DNA of 64,000 nt from Marinobacter sp. NP-4(2019) (GCF_003994855.1 NZ_CP034142.1:4278001-4342000); one strand, 5' to 3'; shown: positions 45,701 to 53,645, counted from the first letter of the stretch. The notes: a model not told the origin generated them from the letters alone. Made by a program: numbers and translations.

Positions 45701-46168
45701 CAACAGCACTTCCAGCGCTACACTGAAGCCGGGGTTCCGGAACTGTTGGCAGCCCAGTGCGCCGCGAGCAATGGCCTGTACTGTTTGCTGGACATTATCG
45801 AAGCGGCCACCGAGTTGGGGCGAGAGCTGCACGACGTCGCCGCCGTGTATTTCCTGCTGGGTGAGCAGCTGAACCTGCCATGGCTGGACCATCAGATCCG
45901 CACCTTCAAGGCAAACAACCACTGGCAGGCATTGGCGCGAAACAGTTACCGGGATGATCTGGACGCCCAGCAACGGACCCTGACGCTCAGTGCGTTGCGC
46001 CATCATGGCGCGGACGAGACGCCGGCCACTGTCGTCGAAAGCTGGACGGAAAAATATGCTCCCTTTGTTCGTCGCTGGCAGTCCCTGCTGGGCAACATTC
46101 AAAGCCACCCAGTCACCGATTGCGCGATCTTCACTGTCGCCATGAACGTGCTGTTTGAACCGAGCTGA
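42800..46168 (+). CDS. Short-form NAD-specific glutamate dehydrogenase (GdhB-type, lacking N-terminal region)
   Basis: Converts glutamate to 2-oxoglutarate and ammonia with NAD+. At 1122 residues it is about 480 residues shorter than the usual bacterial large enzyme (about 1600), and what is missing is the N-terminal ACT-like regulatory region: the protein starts at the SAYREHVAPAQAVEDI segment that normally lies mid-protein. The catalytic core is intact: VARGGLRWSDR, DYRTEVLGLVKAQQVKNS, VPMGAKGCFI, and the NAD site GIGDMGGDVFGNGML. GabT lies just upstream, so the absence is not a frameshift. Placed to recycle glutamate from GabT. Confidence 0.88.
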   Translation: MSDNNQKNQILNQPAISEDNWSTRLIETGGALATPYQQAFSSAYREHVAPAQAVEDIRLISELNEPDQLTSSFGQSRHPDPRRFRFRLISRADSLPLSDVVPILENLGVKVIDGYPFAVNRADGCRFWIHDFTLCATQAVELERAQPLFRDAFHRIWHNAAENDEFNRLVLMAGMDWRQVALLRAYARYIRQIRFGFSQPFIADVLCRHIDISRRLVTLFEQRFDPRQDGAASASETTRQHILDALEQVENLDEDRIIRRFLELILATLRTNYFQPAPEGNLKDYFAFKLDPSAISELPLPRPKYEVFVYSPRMEGIHLRAGKVARGGLRWSDRSEDYRTEVLGLVKAQQVKNSVIVPMGAKGCFIAKQLPTDGSREQLHAEGVACYQTYIRGLLDLADNLIDGKVVPPNAVVRYDDDDPYLVVAADKGTATFSDIANEIAAEYGFWLGDAFASGGSQGYDHKGMGITARGAWESVKRHFRERGLDSQRDAFSVIGIGDMGGDVFGNGMLLSDTLELVAAFNHQHIFVDPYPNVAAASEERRRLFALPRCNWSDYDTSLISQGGGVFSRKAKRISISPQMQARFSISADEMTPDQLISALLKAPVDMLWNGGIGTYVKGQSETHAEVGDKANDSVRVNGSELRCKVIGEGGNLGLTQHGRIEFALAGGSSNTDFIDNAGGVDCSDHEVNIKILLNGLVAHNELTLEQRNSLLRRMTDQVAELVLKNNYRQVQALSLAEQDANDALDEYIHLIDDLEASGKLDRQFEALPERKTLFERREQRKGLTRPELSVLICYAKIELKRALIDSWVTADCHFSKALESAFPALLVERYPEAVHNHQLRREIIATQIANDLINRMGITFVYNLHKATGADYAQISAAYLISCELYGIDQRWNEIEALDNQIDSNIQLAMMRELRHLISRASWWLLSRRRHDLDLQTCVASYGPGITQTLADIQPLKQAIPSRDRWQQHFQRYTEAGVPELLAAQCAASNGLYCLLDIIEAATELGRELHDVAAVYFLLGEQLNLPWLDHQIRTFKANNHWQALARNSYRDDLDAQQRTLTLSALRHHGADETPATVVESWTEKYAPFVRRWQSLLGNIQSHPVTDCAIFTVAMNVLFEPS

Positions 46169-46182
46169 AGTAAGCTACCTGA

Positions 46183-46224
46183 GGCACAAAAAAACCGGGG
46201 TATCCGCCCCGGTTCTTTTGTGCC
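46183..46224. terminator. Bidirectional rho-independent terminator
   Basis: Arms 46183-46200 and 46207-46224 form a mostly paired 18-bp stem with A-rich and T-rich outer ends, serving both the glutamate dehydrogenase (plus) and the DUF3422 gene (minus). Confidence 0.92.
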
Positions 46225-46243
46225 TGTTCTATAGCAAGAGGGG

Positions 46244-47593
46244 TTAAACCCCCTTGAACAATCGTTTGTGGATCAGCCTTGTCGCGAAAAAGACGGTGCT
46301 GATAACGACTGGCACCGCAGCGCCCAGCATTAACTCGCGGTCGTAGCCAAGCCCCGACGCCTGCCCGGCTCCCAGGATCAGATCAATCAACTGGATGGCG
46401 TAGTAGCTGATTGCCGCAACAGAGAGCCCCTCGACCGTTTGCTGTAGCCGAAGCTGGACCCGGACACGACGGTTCATTGTTTTCATCAGGGTCTGGTTTT
46501 GCTCCTGCACGACCAGCTCGACCCGGGTGCGCAGCAGCTCACTGGCACGGGCAACGCGGCGTGAAATACTTTCCAGCCGATTTTCCACCGCCCGACAGGT
46601 TTTCACCGCCGGACTAATGCGCCGACGCAAGAACGCCCCAACGGTCAGATGACCGGAAACTTCCTGCTCGCGTAACTCCTCCATTCGCTGGCGGATCACA
46701 TCATAGTATGCTCGCGTTGCGGCAAATCGATAATTACTCTGGGTACGGAGATCTTCCACTCTCGCCGCCATCGACGACACCTCCGCCAGCAACTGCCGGT
46801 CGCTAACGGACAGGTTGACCTGAGCGATCCTGGTGGTCAGCTGCTTGAGCTGTTGGTCCAGCTGAGTCAGAACCTCGTTGACTTCCTGTGCCAGCGGCAA
46901 GCCCAGCGTCGCCATCAAACGATAGGTTTCCAGCTCAAGCACACGCTGAACCAGTCGTCCCCGCTGAGCTGGCGTCAACTCGTCATCACAGACCAGGAAA
47001 CGGCCAAAACCATCCCCGTGAAGCTTAAAGGAGGTCCAGATCTGGGCACGCCCGGCACTGGCCGCACTGCCAACCGGGAGCATGTTGTCAAAAACGGGCG
47101 CCAGTGATTCGCTGCTGTTTCCGGCGGACGCGCCTTCAACCTCGACGTGGACCGCCGCGACAAGCTCACCCGGCAAAGATACCAGCCAGTCCCTCGGTAC
47201 TGCATCGATGGCATTTTTCTGGAAAGGAGCCTCACGTCGCGCTGCCTGGCGAATAAAGGTGTAGGTCGAGAACTCCATGTGCCGTTCCCAACGCAGACTG
47301 AACAATCCGAAATCCTGATGAAAACACGGCATGGAATCGGCCGGGGCAACGACCCCGAATCGATCACACAGATCAGTAAGAAGCGCCTGCTCCCGCTCCT
47401 GCAGCTTGCCACCGTGCTGGATTGCCAGATGAGAAAGCTGAGCCGGATTCTCCAGCAGGTGAAACGGTCGGTTATGCAGTTCACTGTACAGGCGCTCACG
47501 CATCGGGTGCAGACGCCAGCCAGCAAGTACAGGTCGGGACTCCGGGAACGAATCAGTGTCATTGGCTCTGGAAGTTATTGGAACCTCATTCAT
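46244..47593 (-). CDS. DUF3422-family membrane-anchored protein
   Basis: A 449-residue protein of the DUF3422 family, function unknown. The N-terminal half is soluble (HPMRERLYSELHNRPFH near residue 30 is a family hallmark, with later HMEFSTYTF). A helical, coiled-coil-like region (about residues 240-370) is followed by two C-terminal hydrophobic segments (about 385-410 and 422-440) that anchor it in the membrane. GGAGGAGA lies just before the ATG. It is convergent with the glutamate dehydrogenase gene. Any polyamine role is unproven. Confidence 0.85.
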   Translation of the reverse strand: MNEVPITSRANDTDSFPESRPVLAGWRLHPMRERLYSELHNRPFHLLENPAQLSHLAIQHGGKLQEREQALLTDLCDRFGVVAPADSMPCFHQDFGLFSLRWERHMEFSTYTFIRQAARREAPFQKNAIDAVPRDWLVSLPGELVAAVHVEVEGASAGNSSESLAPVFDNMLPVGSAASAGRAQIWTSFKLHGDGFGRFLVCDDELTPAQRGRLVQRVLELETYRLMATLGLPLAQEVNEVLTQLDQQLKQLTTRIAQVNLSVSDRQLLAEVSSMAARVEDLRTQSNYRFAATRAYYDVIRQRMEELREQEVSGHLTVGAFLRRRISPAVKTCRAVENRLESISRRVARASELLRTRVELVVQEQNQTLMKTMNRRVRVQLRLQQTVEGLSVAAISYYAIQLIDLILGAGQASGLGYDRELMLGAAVPVVISTVFFATRLIHKRLFKGV

Positions 47594-47845
47594 TCTCTCC
47601 TCCGCTTAAGCCAAGCAACATCAGGGCATGGGTGCCACGTCATTTGCCAACGAAAAAGGGGGTGACCGCGTTAGAAACGATCACCCCAGAAGGGTGACAC
47701 AAAGTGATAACAGAAGCCGGAAGCCCAACTTGGCTGAGTGATTCCGGCCTTTGCAGTCTCACCGATCAGCAAAATGACTTAAATATCAAACATTCCATGC
47801 TTGCTTTCGCCATGATCAAACAATGGAGAAAATAATCGGTCGCTA
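47594..47845. other. Intergenic region with two hairpins, DUF3422/luxR divergent gap
   Basis: The 327-bp gap between DUF3422 and luxR holds a hairpin GGGGTGA/TCACCCC (47659-47665 with 47681-47687) and another GCCGGAA/TTCCGGC (47716-47722 with 47742-47748), then the operator at 47846. No gene was found here. The hairpins have no clear T-run and their role is unknown. Confidence 0.5.
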
Positions 47846-47861
47846 TACCCTGTTGAGGGAA
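47846..47861 (+). promoter_or_regulatory. Island operator upstream of luxR
   Basis: TACCCTGTTGAGGGAA matches the TACCCT-N4-AGGGTA motif with one change in the right half. It lies 60 bp before the preferred luxR start, as expected for autoregulation. Confidence 0.68.
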
Positions 47862-47920
47862 TGGCGAGCAGAGATAAGGTGGGGCACAATGAGAGTAACA
47901 ACAACAGACAGGGAGTAGGC

Positions 47921-48775
47921 ATGGCCCCTCCTCAATCTCAACTATCACGCTGGAGCAATGCCGTTGGCGCACTGTTCCATCAACTTGGCAGTGACGAACT
48001 TCCTCGTTATCTCGTCGACGCCATCAATGAGGTCGTGGAAGTCGAGGCCGTTTTGCTGGCGCTGGAAAGACGCGGCGAGATTCCGTCGTTGCTCTACGAG
48101 CAAGATATTCCCGACGCTCTTCGCAAATCGCACATCGACAGTTATTTTTCCGGTGCCTACCTGCTGGACCCTTTCTGCATCGCTTTCTCCGATGGTTTGT
48201 CTCCCGGTTTCTACCACCTGTCGGAGATAGCACCCGATGACTTCTACCAGAGCGATTATTACCGTACCTACTACAGCGAAGCCTCGCTGGTGGACGACGC
48301 CTATTTCTTGATCGCCCCCAGTGAAGACGTACAGCTTTCGCTCGGCATTGGCCGGTTGGAGCCACACGCGCCCTTTACCCGGCGTGAACTGGACCGGTTG
48401 CGCTCGCTGAATTCGGTTATCCAGGGCGCAATGTTGCATTATTGGCAATCAGTCATCGAGCCTCGCCCACGCACCGAACCGGTCACGTTGCGGTCACAAG
48501 TGGAATCGGCATTCCATAACTTCGGTCGATCGATCCTCACCGAGCGCGAACGCGAAGTCGCCCTCCTGCTGCTGCGGGGCCACTCGTCCAAGTCAGCAGC
48601 GCAGAGGCTGGACATCTCTCCGGACACCGTACAGATGCATCGGAAGAACCTGTACGCCAAACTGGACCTTTCCTCCCAGTCGGAGTTGTTCTCCCTGTTT
48701 ATCGCGGCACTCTCACATGCTGACCATAAGCTTAATGAGGACCCACTACGGACTTACATGCAGGGCAACTCTTGA
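47921..48775 (+). CDS. LuxR-family transcriptional regulator, candidate polyamine regulon controller
   Basis: A 284-residue DNA-binding protein. The C-terminal LuxR/FixJ helix-turn-helix is clear (about residues 210-270): LTEREREVALLLLRGHSSKSAAQRL and SPDTVQMHRKNLYAKL. The N-terminal 190 residues look like a ligand-sensing domain and carry no receiver-domain Asp pattern, so it is not a response regulator. Start chosen at ATG 47921, with AGGGAG 8 nt upstream; the ATG at 47861 overlaps the operator at 47846-47861 and lacks a ribosome site. Its location at the end of the island and the operator in front of it suggest it senses a polyamine metabolite. Confidence 0.83.
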   Translation: MAPPQSQLSRWSNAVGALFHQLGSDELPRYLVDAINEVVEVEAVLLALERRGEIPSLLYEQDIPDALRKSHIDSYFSGAYLLDPFCIAFSDGLSPGFYHLSEIAPDDFYQSDYYRTYYSEASLVDDAYFLIAPSEDVQLSLGIGRLEPHAPFTRRELDRLRSLNSVIQGAMLHYWQSVIEPRPRTEPVTLRSQVESAFHNFGRSILTEREREVALLLLRGHSSKSAAQRLDISPDTVQMHRKNLYAKLDLSSQSELFSLFIAALSHADHKLNEDPLRTYMQGNS

Positions 48776-48852
48776 CCAGACCTAAGGCAGTCATACGGGC
48801 AATCCACAACTGGCCCAAGCATCGGGCCAAGGGGAGGGGGTAATCCCGCCAC

Positions 48853-49275
48853 TCAGTGGCGGGAGGAGTCGAACAGCACCTGAGCATCACGGATGATACG
48901 GACGACTCGGTGTTCGGTCGGAATATGGTCATCGTATCCCAGATAAGTATCCCGGTACCCGGAACGATACCTGTCATGATAGCCGCCACGATAACCCCGG
49001 CGATCACGGTAATTGTAACGGTCCCTGTATTTGTGGTCTTTGTGGTGGTGTTTTCTGTGCTCTCGCCAATGCTTGTCCCTGCGGTGATCCCGGTAATCAT
49101 AGTGATCCCGGTGTCTGGCAGACAGGAACTGTTTCTGGAGCCCCGGAGGAAGTGCCTTACCTCGCTCCAACTGCTTCTGGATGCCCGGCGGGAGGCCATG
49201 TCCATGCTCAGCCATAACGGGTGAGGTGGCCATCAGCAAGCCAACGATACAGGTACTTATCAGCCATCGTTTCAT
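48853..49275 (-). CDS. CigR/RcnB-like secreted basic protein
   Basis: A 140-residue exported protein with a signal peptide (about residues 1-22) and the repeat-like LPPGIQKQL...LPPGLQKQF stretch seen in CigR-type inner-membrane/periplasmic proteins. The middle is extremely rich in His, Arg, Lys, Asp and Tyr (about residues 50-110), and the end is IPTEHRVVRIIRDAQVLF. Start at ATG 49275 follows GGGAGAAG. Function unknown; metal binding by the His-rich zone is possible. The strand opposite shows only non-coding frames. 49336-49516 holds nothing further that I recognise. Confidence 0.8.
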   Translation of the reverse strand: MKRWLISTCIVGLLMATSPVMAEHGHGLPPGIQKQLERGKALPPGLQKQFLSARHRDHYDYRDHRRDKHWREHRKHHHKDHKYRDRYNYRDRRGYRGGYHDRYRSGYRDTYLGYDDHIPTEHRVVRIIRDAQVLFDSSRH

Positions 49276-49516
49276 GGTTCTTCTCCCGATCTTGTCAGAT
49301 CCTGGATATCGCACTTCTCTTGTCGTCGGAAGCACACCCTGAGTTCAGGATATCGATTGGGAGCTGAATGTCAGGTGCCGGAGCACGGCTTTGCACTTCT
49401 TTTACGTAAACCGGCCTGAAATTACATAAATCCGCGGGTATCCGTTTTACGGGTCGACATGTCGTCTTCGGAATCGGGCCCGGCTTTCAGCGGACATTCT
49501 GAGTGGTATGGCCCGT

Positions 49517-50074
49517 TCAGGCGGATAACATGGCCTCAATAGCGAACACATGGGGATCATCATCACCCAGGTGGCGCAGGGCCTCGGCAAGTTTCAGCAG
49601 GTATTCGTCGTTGCGGCCACTGGGGCCGACTGACCGGGAAATCTGAAGGGCAATGTCCGCGTCCGGCGCATGGCCCAGAAACGCCTCGTTGTCTTCGGTG
49701 GCAATATAGACTAACCCCTGCTCCTGACGGCCATCGTCAAAAGTCATGGCCGTGCTGAAACGCAGATAGCCGTTCTTCTCACGGTGATCCAGATGCTCAA
49801 AAACATCCGGCGACACCCGATACGCCATGCCTTTACACACTGCCCCGGGCTGCTCGATCAGTGTCACAACCCGTCCAGGCGCCTCCCGGGTGCCCCGATG
49901 ATCATGGGAACCCTGCCAGAAACGACGCACCCAGCCTTCGATGCTTGCGGGCTGCTGCTCCAGAAAAGGGAAGTCCACCTTGTAAATCAGCGACCCATAG
50001 CCGAACAGCCAGACCGATGACACACCATCGAAGTTCTGCCGGGTGCGATTGTGTTCAATGGTATTTACGCTCAT
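49517..50074 (-). CDS. chaC: ChaC-like gamma-glutamylcyclotransferase
   Basis: Cytoplasmic enzyme of 185 residues that breaks down glutathione or gamma-glutamyl amines to 5-oxoproline. The family substrate loop is VWLFGYGSLIYKVDFP, and the catalytic Glu is in DHREKNGY. WVRRFWQGSHDHRGT is another ChaC hallmark. A role in gamma-glutamyl-polyamine handling has been suggested for the wider family and would be compatible with the polyamine island, but the gene is 700 bp beyond it and on the opposite strand. Confidence 0.93.
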   Translation of the reverse strand: MSVNTIEHNRTRQNFDGVSSVWLFGYGSLIYKVDFPFLEQQPASIEGWVRRFWQGSHDHRGTREAPGRVVTLIEQPGAVCKGMAYRVSPDVFEHLDHREKNGYLRFSTAMTFDDGRQEQGLVYIATEDNEAFLGHAPDADIALQISRSVGPSGRNDEYLLKLAEALRHLGDDDPHVFAIEAMLSA

Positions 50075-50124
50075 TCGTTGACTCTATCACCCTGCTCTGG
50101 CTTGAACGATGATCCATCCGGCCA

Positions 50125-50760
50125 TCAACCCATGGACACCATAAATCCGGCAATACCCGTGAGTACGATTTCAGCCGCCATGGCGGACAGGATCAGGCCA
50201 CTGATCTTGGAGAGGATGTTCAGACCGGTTTTACCCAGGGCCTTTTCAAGGTAACCGGACAGACGCAGTAAAACCGCCAGGATCAGCAGCCCCGACACCA
50301 GCCCCAACAGGCCACCGGCAACTTCCGGCACGGCTTTCAGCTCCGCGCCATATACCATGATCGCACCAATGGTGGCTGGTCCGATCATCACCGGGATCGC
50401 CAGCGGAACCACAGCGATGTCATCACGATCCTCTTCCGGCAATCCGGTGGCATGATTGCGGGTTCCGCTGGTGACCAGGCTGATCGCGGTCAGGAACAGC
50501 AGGCTGCCGGCGCCGATGCGAAACGAGTTGAGAGTGATGCCGATGGCGTTGAACAACAGCGGCCCTGCAAAGAACAGGATCAGTCCCAAAATCAGCGCAG
50601 ACAAGGTAGATCGGCGGATGATGGAACTCTTTTCCGCCACCGGCAGGCCACGGGTCAACGCCAGGAACATGGTAACCACAAAAAACGGCGCCAGCAGGAA
50701 CAGAAAACGAATGGTACTGCTGATGTAGGTGGAGAATAACGTCTCAAGCATTCCGGGCAT
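50125..50760 (-). CDS. MarC-family integral membrane protein
   Basis: Inner-membrane protein of the MarC/UPF0056 family with six hydrophobic helices in about 211 residues. Family blocks include APFFVVTMFLALTRGLP, the LPEEDRDDIAVVPLAIPVMIGPATIGAIMV stretch (named here in parts), and the last helix. Start uncertain: ATG 50760 or 50751; an in-frame start at 50799 also exists. Physiological role of MarC is unclear; it was once wrongly linked to multidrug resistance. Confidence 0.88.
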   Translation of the reverse strand: MPGMLETLFSTYISSTIRFLFLLAPFFVVTMFLALTRGLPVAEKSSIIRRSTLSALILGLILFFAGPLLFNAIGITLNSFRIGAGSLLFLTAISLVTSGTRNHATGLPEEDRDDIAVVPLAIPVMIGPATIGAIMVYGAELKAVPEVAGGLLGLVSGLLILAVLLRLSGYLEKALGKTGLNILSKISGLILSAMAAEIVLTGIAGFMVSMG

Positions 50761-50844
50761 TCCAACGGTTAATGAAAGCCGGTAAGTATAGCTTGCCAAA
50801 GGATTTTCCGCCGTACGGAAGTGAACGTATAACGCGCTGTCCGG

Positions 50845-51846
50845 TTACACTGCCATGGGCGTGACGTAGCTGAAGCGCTTACGATACTGCTCCATGGTGC
50901 ACCCTACGGTCCGCTTGAACAGCCGCCGGAAAGAACTGGCATCCTCATAACCCACGCCCCAGATAATCCGGGCGGTCTGCTCGCGGCTCGACTCCAGCTT
51001 GTGTTTGGCGGCTTCAATACGCAGGTGCTGGAGATAGCCAATGGGTGTCTCTCCGGTCGCCTCCTTGAACCGGCGCTTGAAGGTGCGCGTGCCCAATCCG
51101 GCAACCTCGGCGACGTCATCGATGGTGACCGGCTCGGAGTAATGCTGCTCCAGCCAGGTTTGCGCCTTACGGATGGCATCGTCCTGATGGGCCTTACGGC
51201 TGTAGAACGCCATGTAGGGCGTCTGCTCCACCCGACGTCCGTCCAGCACCAGCATCTTGCTGCAGGCCAGCGCCACTGACGGTGACGCAAAGCGTTCCAC
51301 CAGGTAGACACACAGATCCATGAACGCCGTCGCCCCACCGGCGCAGATAATCTGGCCGTTATCCACCAGCAGGTGCTCTTCCTCCAGCCGGATTTTGGGA
51401 TAGCGGCTGCGAAACAAAGGCCCGGCGCGCCAGTGGGTGGTGGCGACCTGATTATCCAGCAAGCCCGCCTCCGCCAGCACGAAGCTGCCGGTGCACACGC
51501 TCGCCAGCACAACACCCCGCTCAAAAGCCTGTTGCAGCCAACCGTGTATGGGTATGGCCGGTGCCAGGGCGCGCTCCAACCGATCTATGCTGACGGCAGC
51601 CTCCACAGAGGAACCCACCACGATGAGATCCGGCCGGAAGTCTTCGCGGCGAACTGTCGGCGTCACCACGGCACCGCTGTAGGCACGCACCGGCTCGTTA
51701 TCCACCGTCACCACCTGACAATCGAACAGCAGCTCGCTATCACCGGCGGGCACGCGGCCGCAGTAGTTGGCCACAGTAAAGAAATCCATTACCCCATGCA
51801 CACCGGAGGCATGGCAGTTGGGCAAGGCAACGATCGCAATGTTCAT
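50845..51846 (-). CDS. GlxA-type AraC regulator with DJ-1/PfpI domain
   Basis: A 333-residue transcription regulator. N-terminal DJ-1/PfpI-like domain (about residues 1-180) contains the nucleophile-elbow Cys in SVCTGSFVLAEAGLL, but such domains in GlxA-like proteins act as sensors rather than proteases. The C-terminal AraC region (about 225-320) has both helix-turn-helix motifs: TIDDVAEVAGLGTRTFKRRFK and the conserved GYEDASSFRRLFKR. Relatives include arginine and carnitine regulators (ArgR, CdhR). Divergent from the hydrolase at 51960, a plausible target. Confidence 0.88.
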   Translation of the reverse strand: MNIAIVALPNCHASGVHGVMDFFTVANYCGRVPAGDSELLFDCQVVTVDNEPVRAYSGAVVTPTVRREDFRPDLIVVGSSVEAAVSIDRLERALAPAIPIHGWLQQAFERGVVLASVCTGSFVLAEAGLLDNQVATTHWRAGPLFRSRYPKIRLEEEHLLVDNGQIICAGGATAFMDLCVYLVERFASPSVALACSKMLVLDGRRVEQTPYMAFYSRKAHQDDAIRKAQTWLEQHYSEPVTIDDVAEVAGLGTRTFKRRFKEATGETPIGYLQHLRIEAAKHKLESSREQTARIIWGVGYEDASSFRRLFKRTVGCTMEQYRKRFSYVTPMAV

Positions 51847-51959
51847 TCTGATAATGGCCTTTTCCGCACTTTATATGTCAAATATGACACTCCTGTTGGC
51901 AACCCGCAAGCCCTAACCTGAAGCTGTCATCCACCAAAGCACGAAGAAGGATTTTCTCC

Positions 51960-52868
51960 ATGACCTCACAACTGAACACACAGCCAGAAATCTTTCGCCA
52001 TTCCGCCCCTACCAGGGCACCGGCCAACGTCGGCCTCTCCGCCACGCGGCTGGCACTGCAACTGTATGCCCGGGTATCACCCCGGAAAGCCGGGCAGCTG
52101 TTTAACCGCATGGCATTCAGGCCATCACGACTGCCCATGCCCACCCGCTACGAACACCTGCTGGATAACACCGACAGCTATACCCAACTCCAGCATGGGT
52201 CACGCACCATCCCGGTGTATTCCTGGGGCCAGGGCCCGGTGATTCTCGGTGTCCATGGCTGGGCCGGTGCCGGCATCCAGTTCGGCGCCTGGGTCAATCC
52301 GCTGGTGGAAGCCGGCTACCGGGTGGTGCTGTTCGACGCCCCTGCCCACGGCCGCGCCCAGGGTGAAAGCACCGACCTGTATGAAATGGCAGACGTCACC
52401 GCCCGCGTCGCCGCCAGCGTTGGCCGGGTTCATGGTGTGCTGGCGCACTCCCTCGGCTGCATCGCCGTGGCCAGGGCCATTGCGGACGGACTTCAAGCCA
52501 ACTACCTGGTCATGCTGGCGCCCCCCGTCAGTCTGGCCGCCACAATGAAGAGCCTGGGCCAACAGTTCGGGCTGAGTCCGGAGGCGCTGTCCGTGCACCT
52601 TCAACTGATGGAGGAGCAATTCGGAGCATCGGTTTGGGACAAGCTGGATCTGGAAGTGCTGTCTCTGTCGCTCACCCAGCAGGGTCTGATTGTCATAGAT
52701 GACGATGATACGTCCGTCTCACCGGAAGAAAGCCAACGAGTGGCCGGCAACTGGGCCAGGGCGGAGGTGCTACGCACCAGCGGTCTGGGGCACCACCGCC
52801 TGTTGTGGAGCCCGATGGTAGTGGACACCGTACTGCGGGACCTGGGCCGACCCGCAGACACCGTCTGA
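51960..52868 (+). CDS. Alpha/beta hydrolase
   Basis: A 302-residue alpha/beta-hydrolase. The strand-loop VILGVHGWAGAG gives the oxyanion HG motif (about residue 97), the nucleophile elbow is AHSLGC (about 162), and the late acid/His pair is ...VIDDDDTSVS and LGHHRLL. The usual GxSxG is AHSLG here. Substrate unknown. It is divergent from the GlxA-type regulator and convergent with the TetR at 52896. ATG 51960 follows AAGGATT. Confidence 0.85.
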   Translation: MTSQLNTQPEIFRHSAPTRAPANVGLSATRLALQLYARVSPRKAGQLFNRMAFRPSRLPMPTRYEHLLDNTDSYTQLQHGSRTIPVYSWGQGPVILGVHGWAGAGIQFGAWVNPLVEAGYRVVLFDAPAHGRAQGESTDLYEMADVTARVAASVGRVHGVLAHSLGCIAVARAIADGLQANYLVMLAPPVSLAATMKSLGQQFGLSPEALSVHLQLMEEQFGASVWDKLDLEVLSLSLTQQGLIVIDDDDTSVSPEESQRVAGNWARAEVLRTSGLGHHRLLWSPMVVDTVLRDLGRPADTV

Positions 52869-52895
52869 TCCGGCCGACAACGCCAGGGAGTGAAC

Positions 52896-53519
52896 CTAAC
52901 GGGGCAGCGGAGTCTGCCCCAACACAATCCTCGCCATGAGGTCTTCGATACGACGAATTGCGGTCTCATCCCCTTTCTTGCCAGTCAGCACCACCTGGGA
53001 ACCAATGGTGGCCACGTACAGCAACAGGGAAAGGTCCTTGATGTGTTGCGGGTCCTGGCTCAACCGCTCGAACAGCGTGCAATTCTGGCGCACCCGGGCC
53101 TCATCCACCTGGGTGACCAGCTCGGCGGCATAGTCATTGCGGCGGGCGTAATCCCGAACTGCCAGCTCCACCTGCAGGCGGCGGATATTGCGGGAGGCAT
53201 CGGTGAGCAGCAGTTCGAGGATCCGTCGCAGCTCCGTTTCCACATCGCCGCCCTGGGGTTTCCAGTATTGAAGTTCGTGGAGCCGTCGATCCCGCCAGCG
53301 GTCGAGAAAGCTGACCACCAGATCCTCATGGTCCTTGAAGTGCCAATAGAAACTGCCCCGGGTGACACCGAGTTTTTTTGCCAGCGTCAATACCCGCAAC
53401 TGGCTGAAACCGCCCGAGGCCACTTCGCCAGCGGCGGCGTCCAGCCAATCGTCGCGGGTCAATTGCGCTTTTTCCAGCGTCTTGCGGCTAGTGCGTCGGG
53501 GCTGTCGGGTGTCAGTCAT
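52896..53519 (-). CDS. TetR regulator of the beta-oxidation cluster
   Basis: A 207-residue repressor with N-terminal helix-turn-helix (about residues 20-68: RDDWLDAAAGEVASGGFSQL and the conserved GVTRGSFYWHFKDHEDLV) and a helical ligand domain. Start chosen at ATG 53519; 13 further upstream residues are possible from 53558. It is divergent from the FadB-like gene, and a tandem pair of palindromes (53608-53645) lies in front of that gene. Acyl-CoA is the likely ligand by analogy to other fatty-acid regulators; this is inference. Confidence 0.85.
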   Translation of the reverse strand: MTDTRQPRRTSRKTLEKAQLTRDDWLDAAAGEVASGGFSQLRVLTLAKKLGVTRGSFYWHFKDHEDLVVSFLDRWRDRRLHELQYWKPQGGDVETELRRILELLLTDASRNIRRLQVELAVRDYARRNDYAAELVTQVDEARVRQNCTLFERLSQDPQHIKDLSLLLYVATIGSQVVLTGKKGDETAIRRIEDLMARIVLGQTPLPR

Positions 53520-53607
53520 TCGGTAGTCAGATCCTGCTGCTGGCGGTGTCGGGTGCATTCTACATTAACAGAACCAACAAATTTGAAACCGTTGACCCTG
53601 CCAGAAA

Positions 53608-53645
53608 CATACATTAGTGTATGGACCAACAATACACCAGTGTAT
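53608..53645 (+). promoter_or_regulatory. Tandem palindromic operators before the FadB-like gene
   Basis: CATACATTAGTGTATG (53608-53623) and ATACACCAGTGTAT (53632-53645) are palindromes sharing TACA-N4-TGTA, 23 bp apart centre to centre. A TTGACC at 53592-53597 lies 17 bp before the hexamer TAGTGT, so the first palindrome overlaps a possible -10. This arrangement suits repression by the divergent TetR protein. Confidence 0.75.

Noticed and set aside
48856..49224. Hydrophobic plus-strand open frame opposite the CigR-like gene
   Set aside because: Antisense of a His/Arg/Asp-rich gene reads as Val/Ile-rich; the minus-strand gene has a signal peptide and ribosome site.
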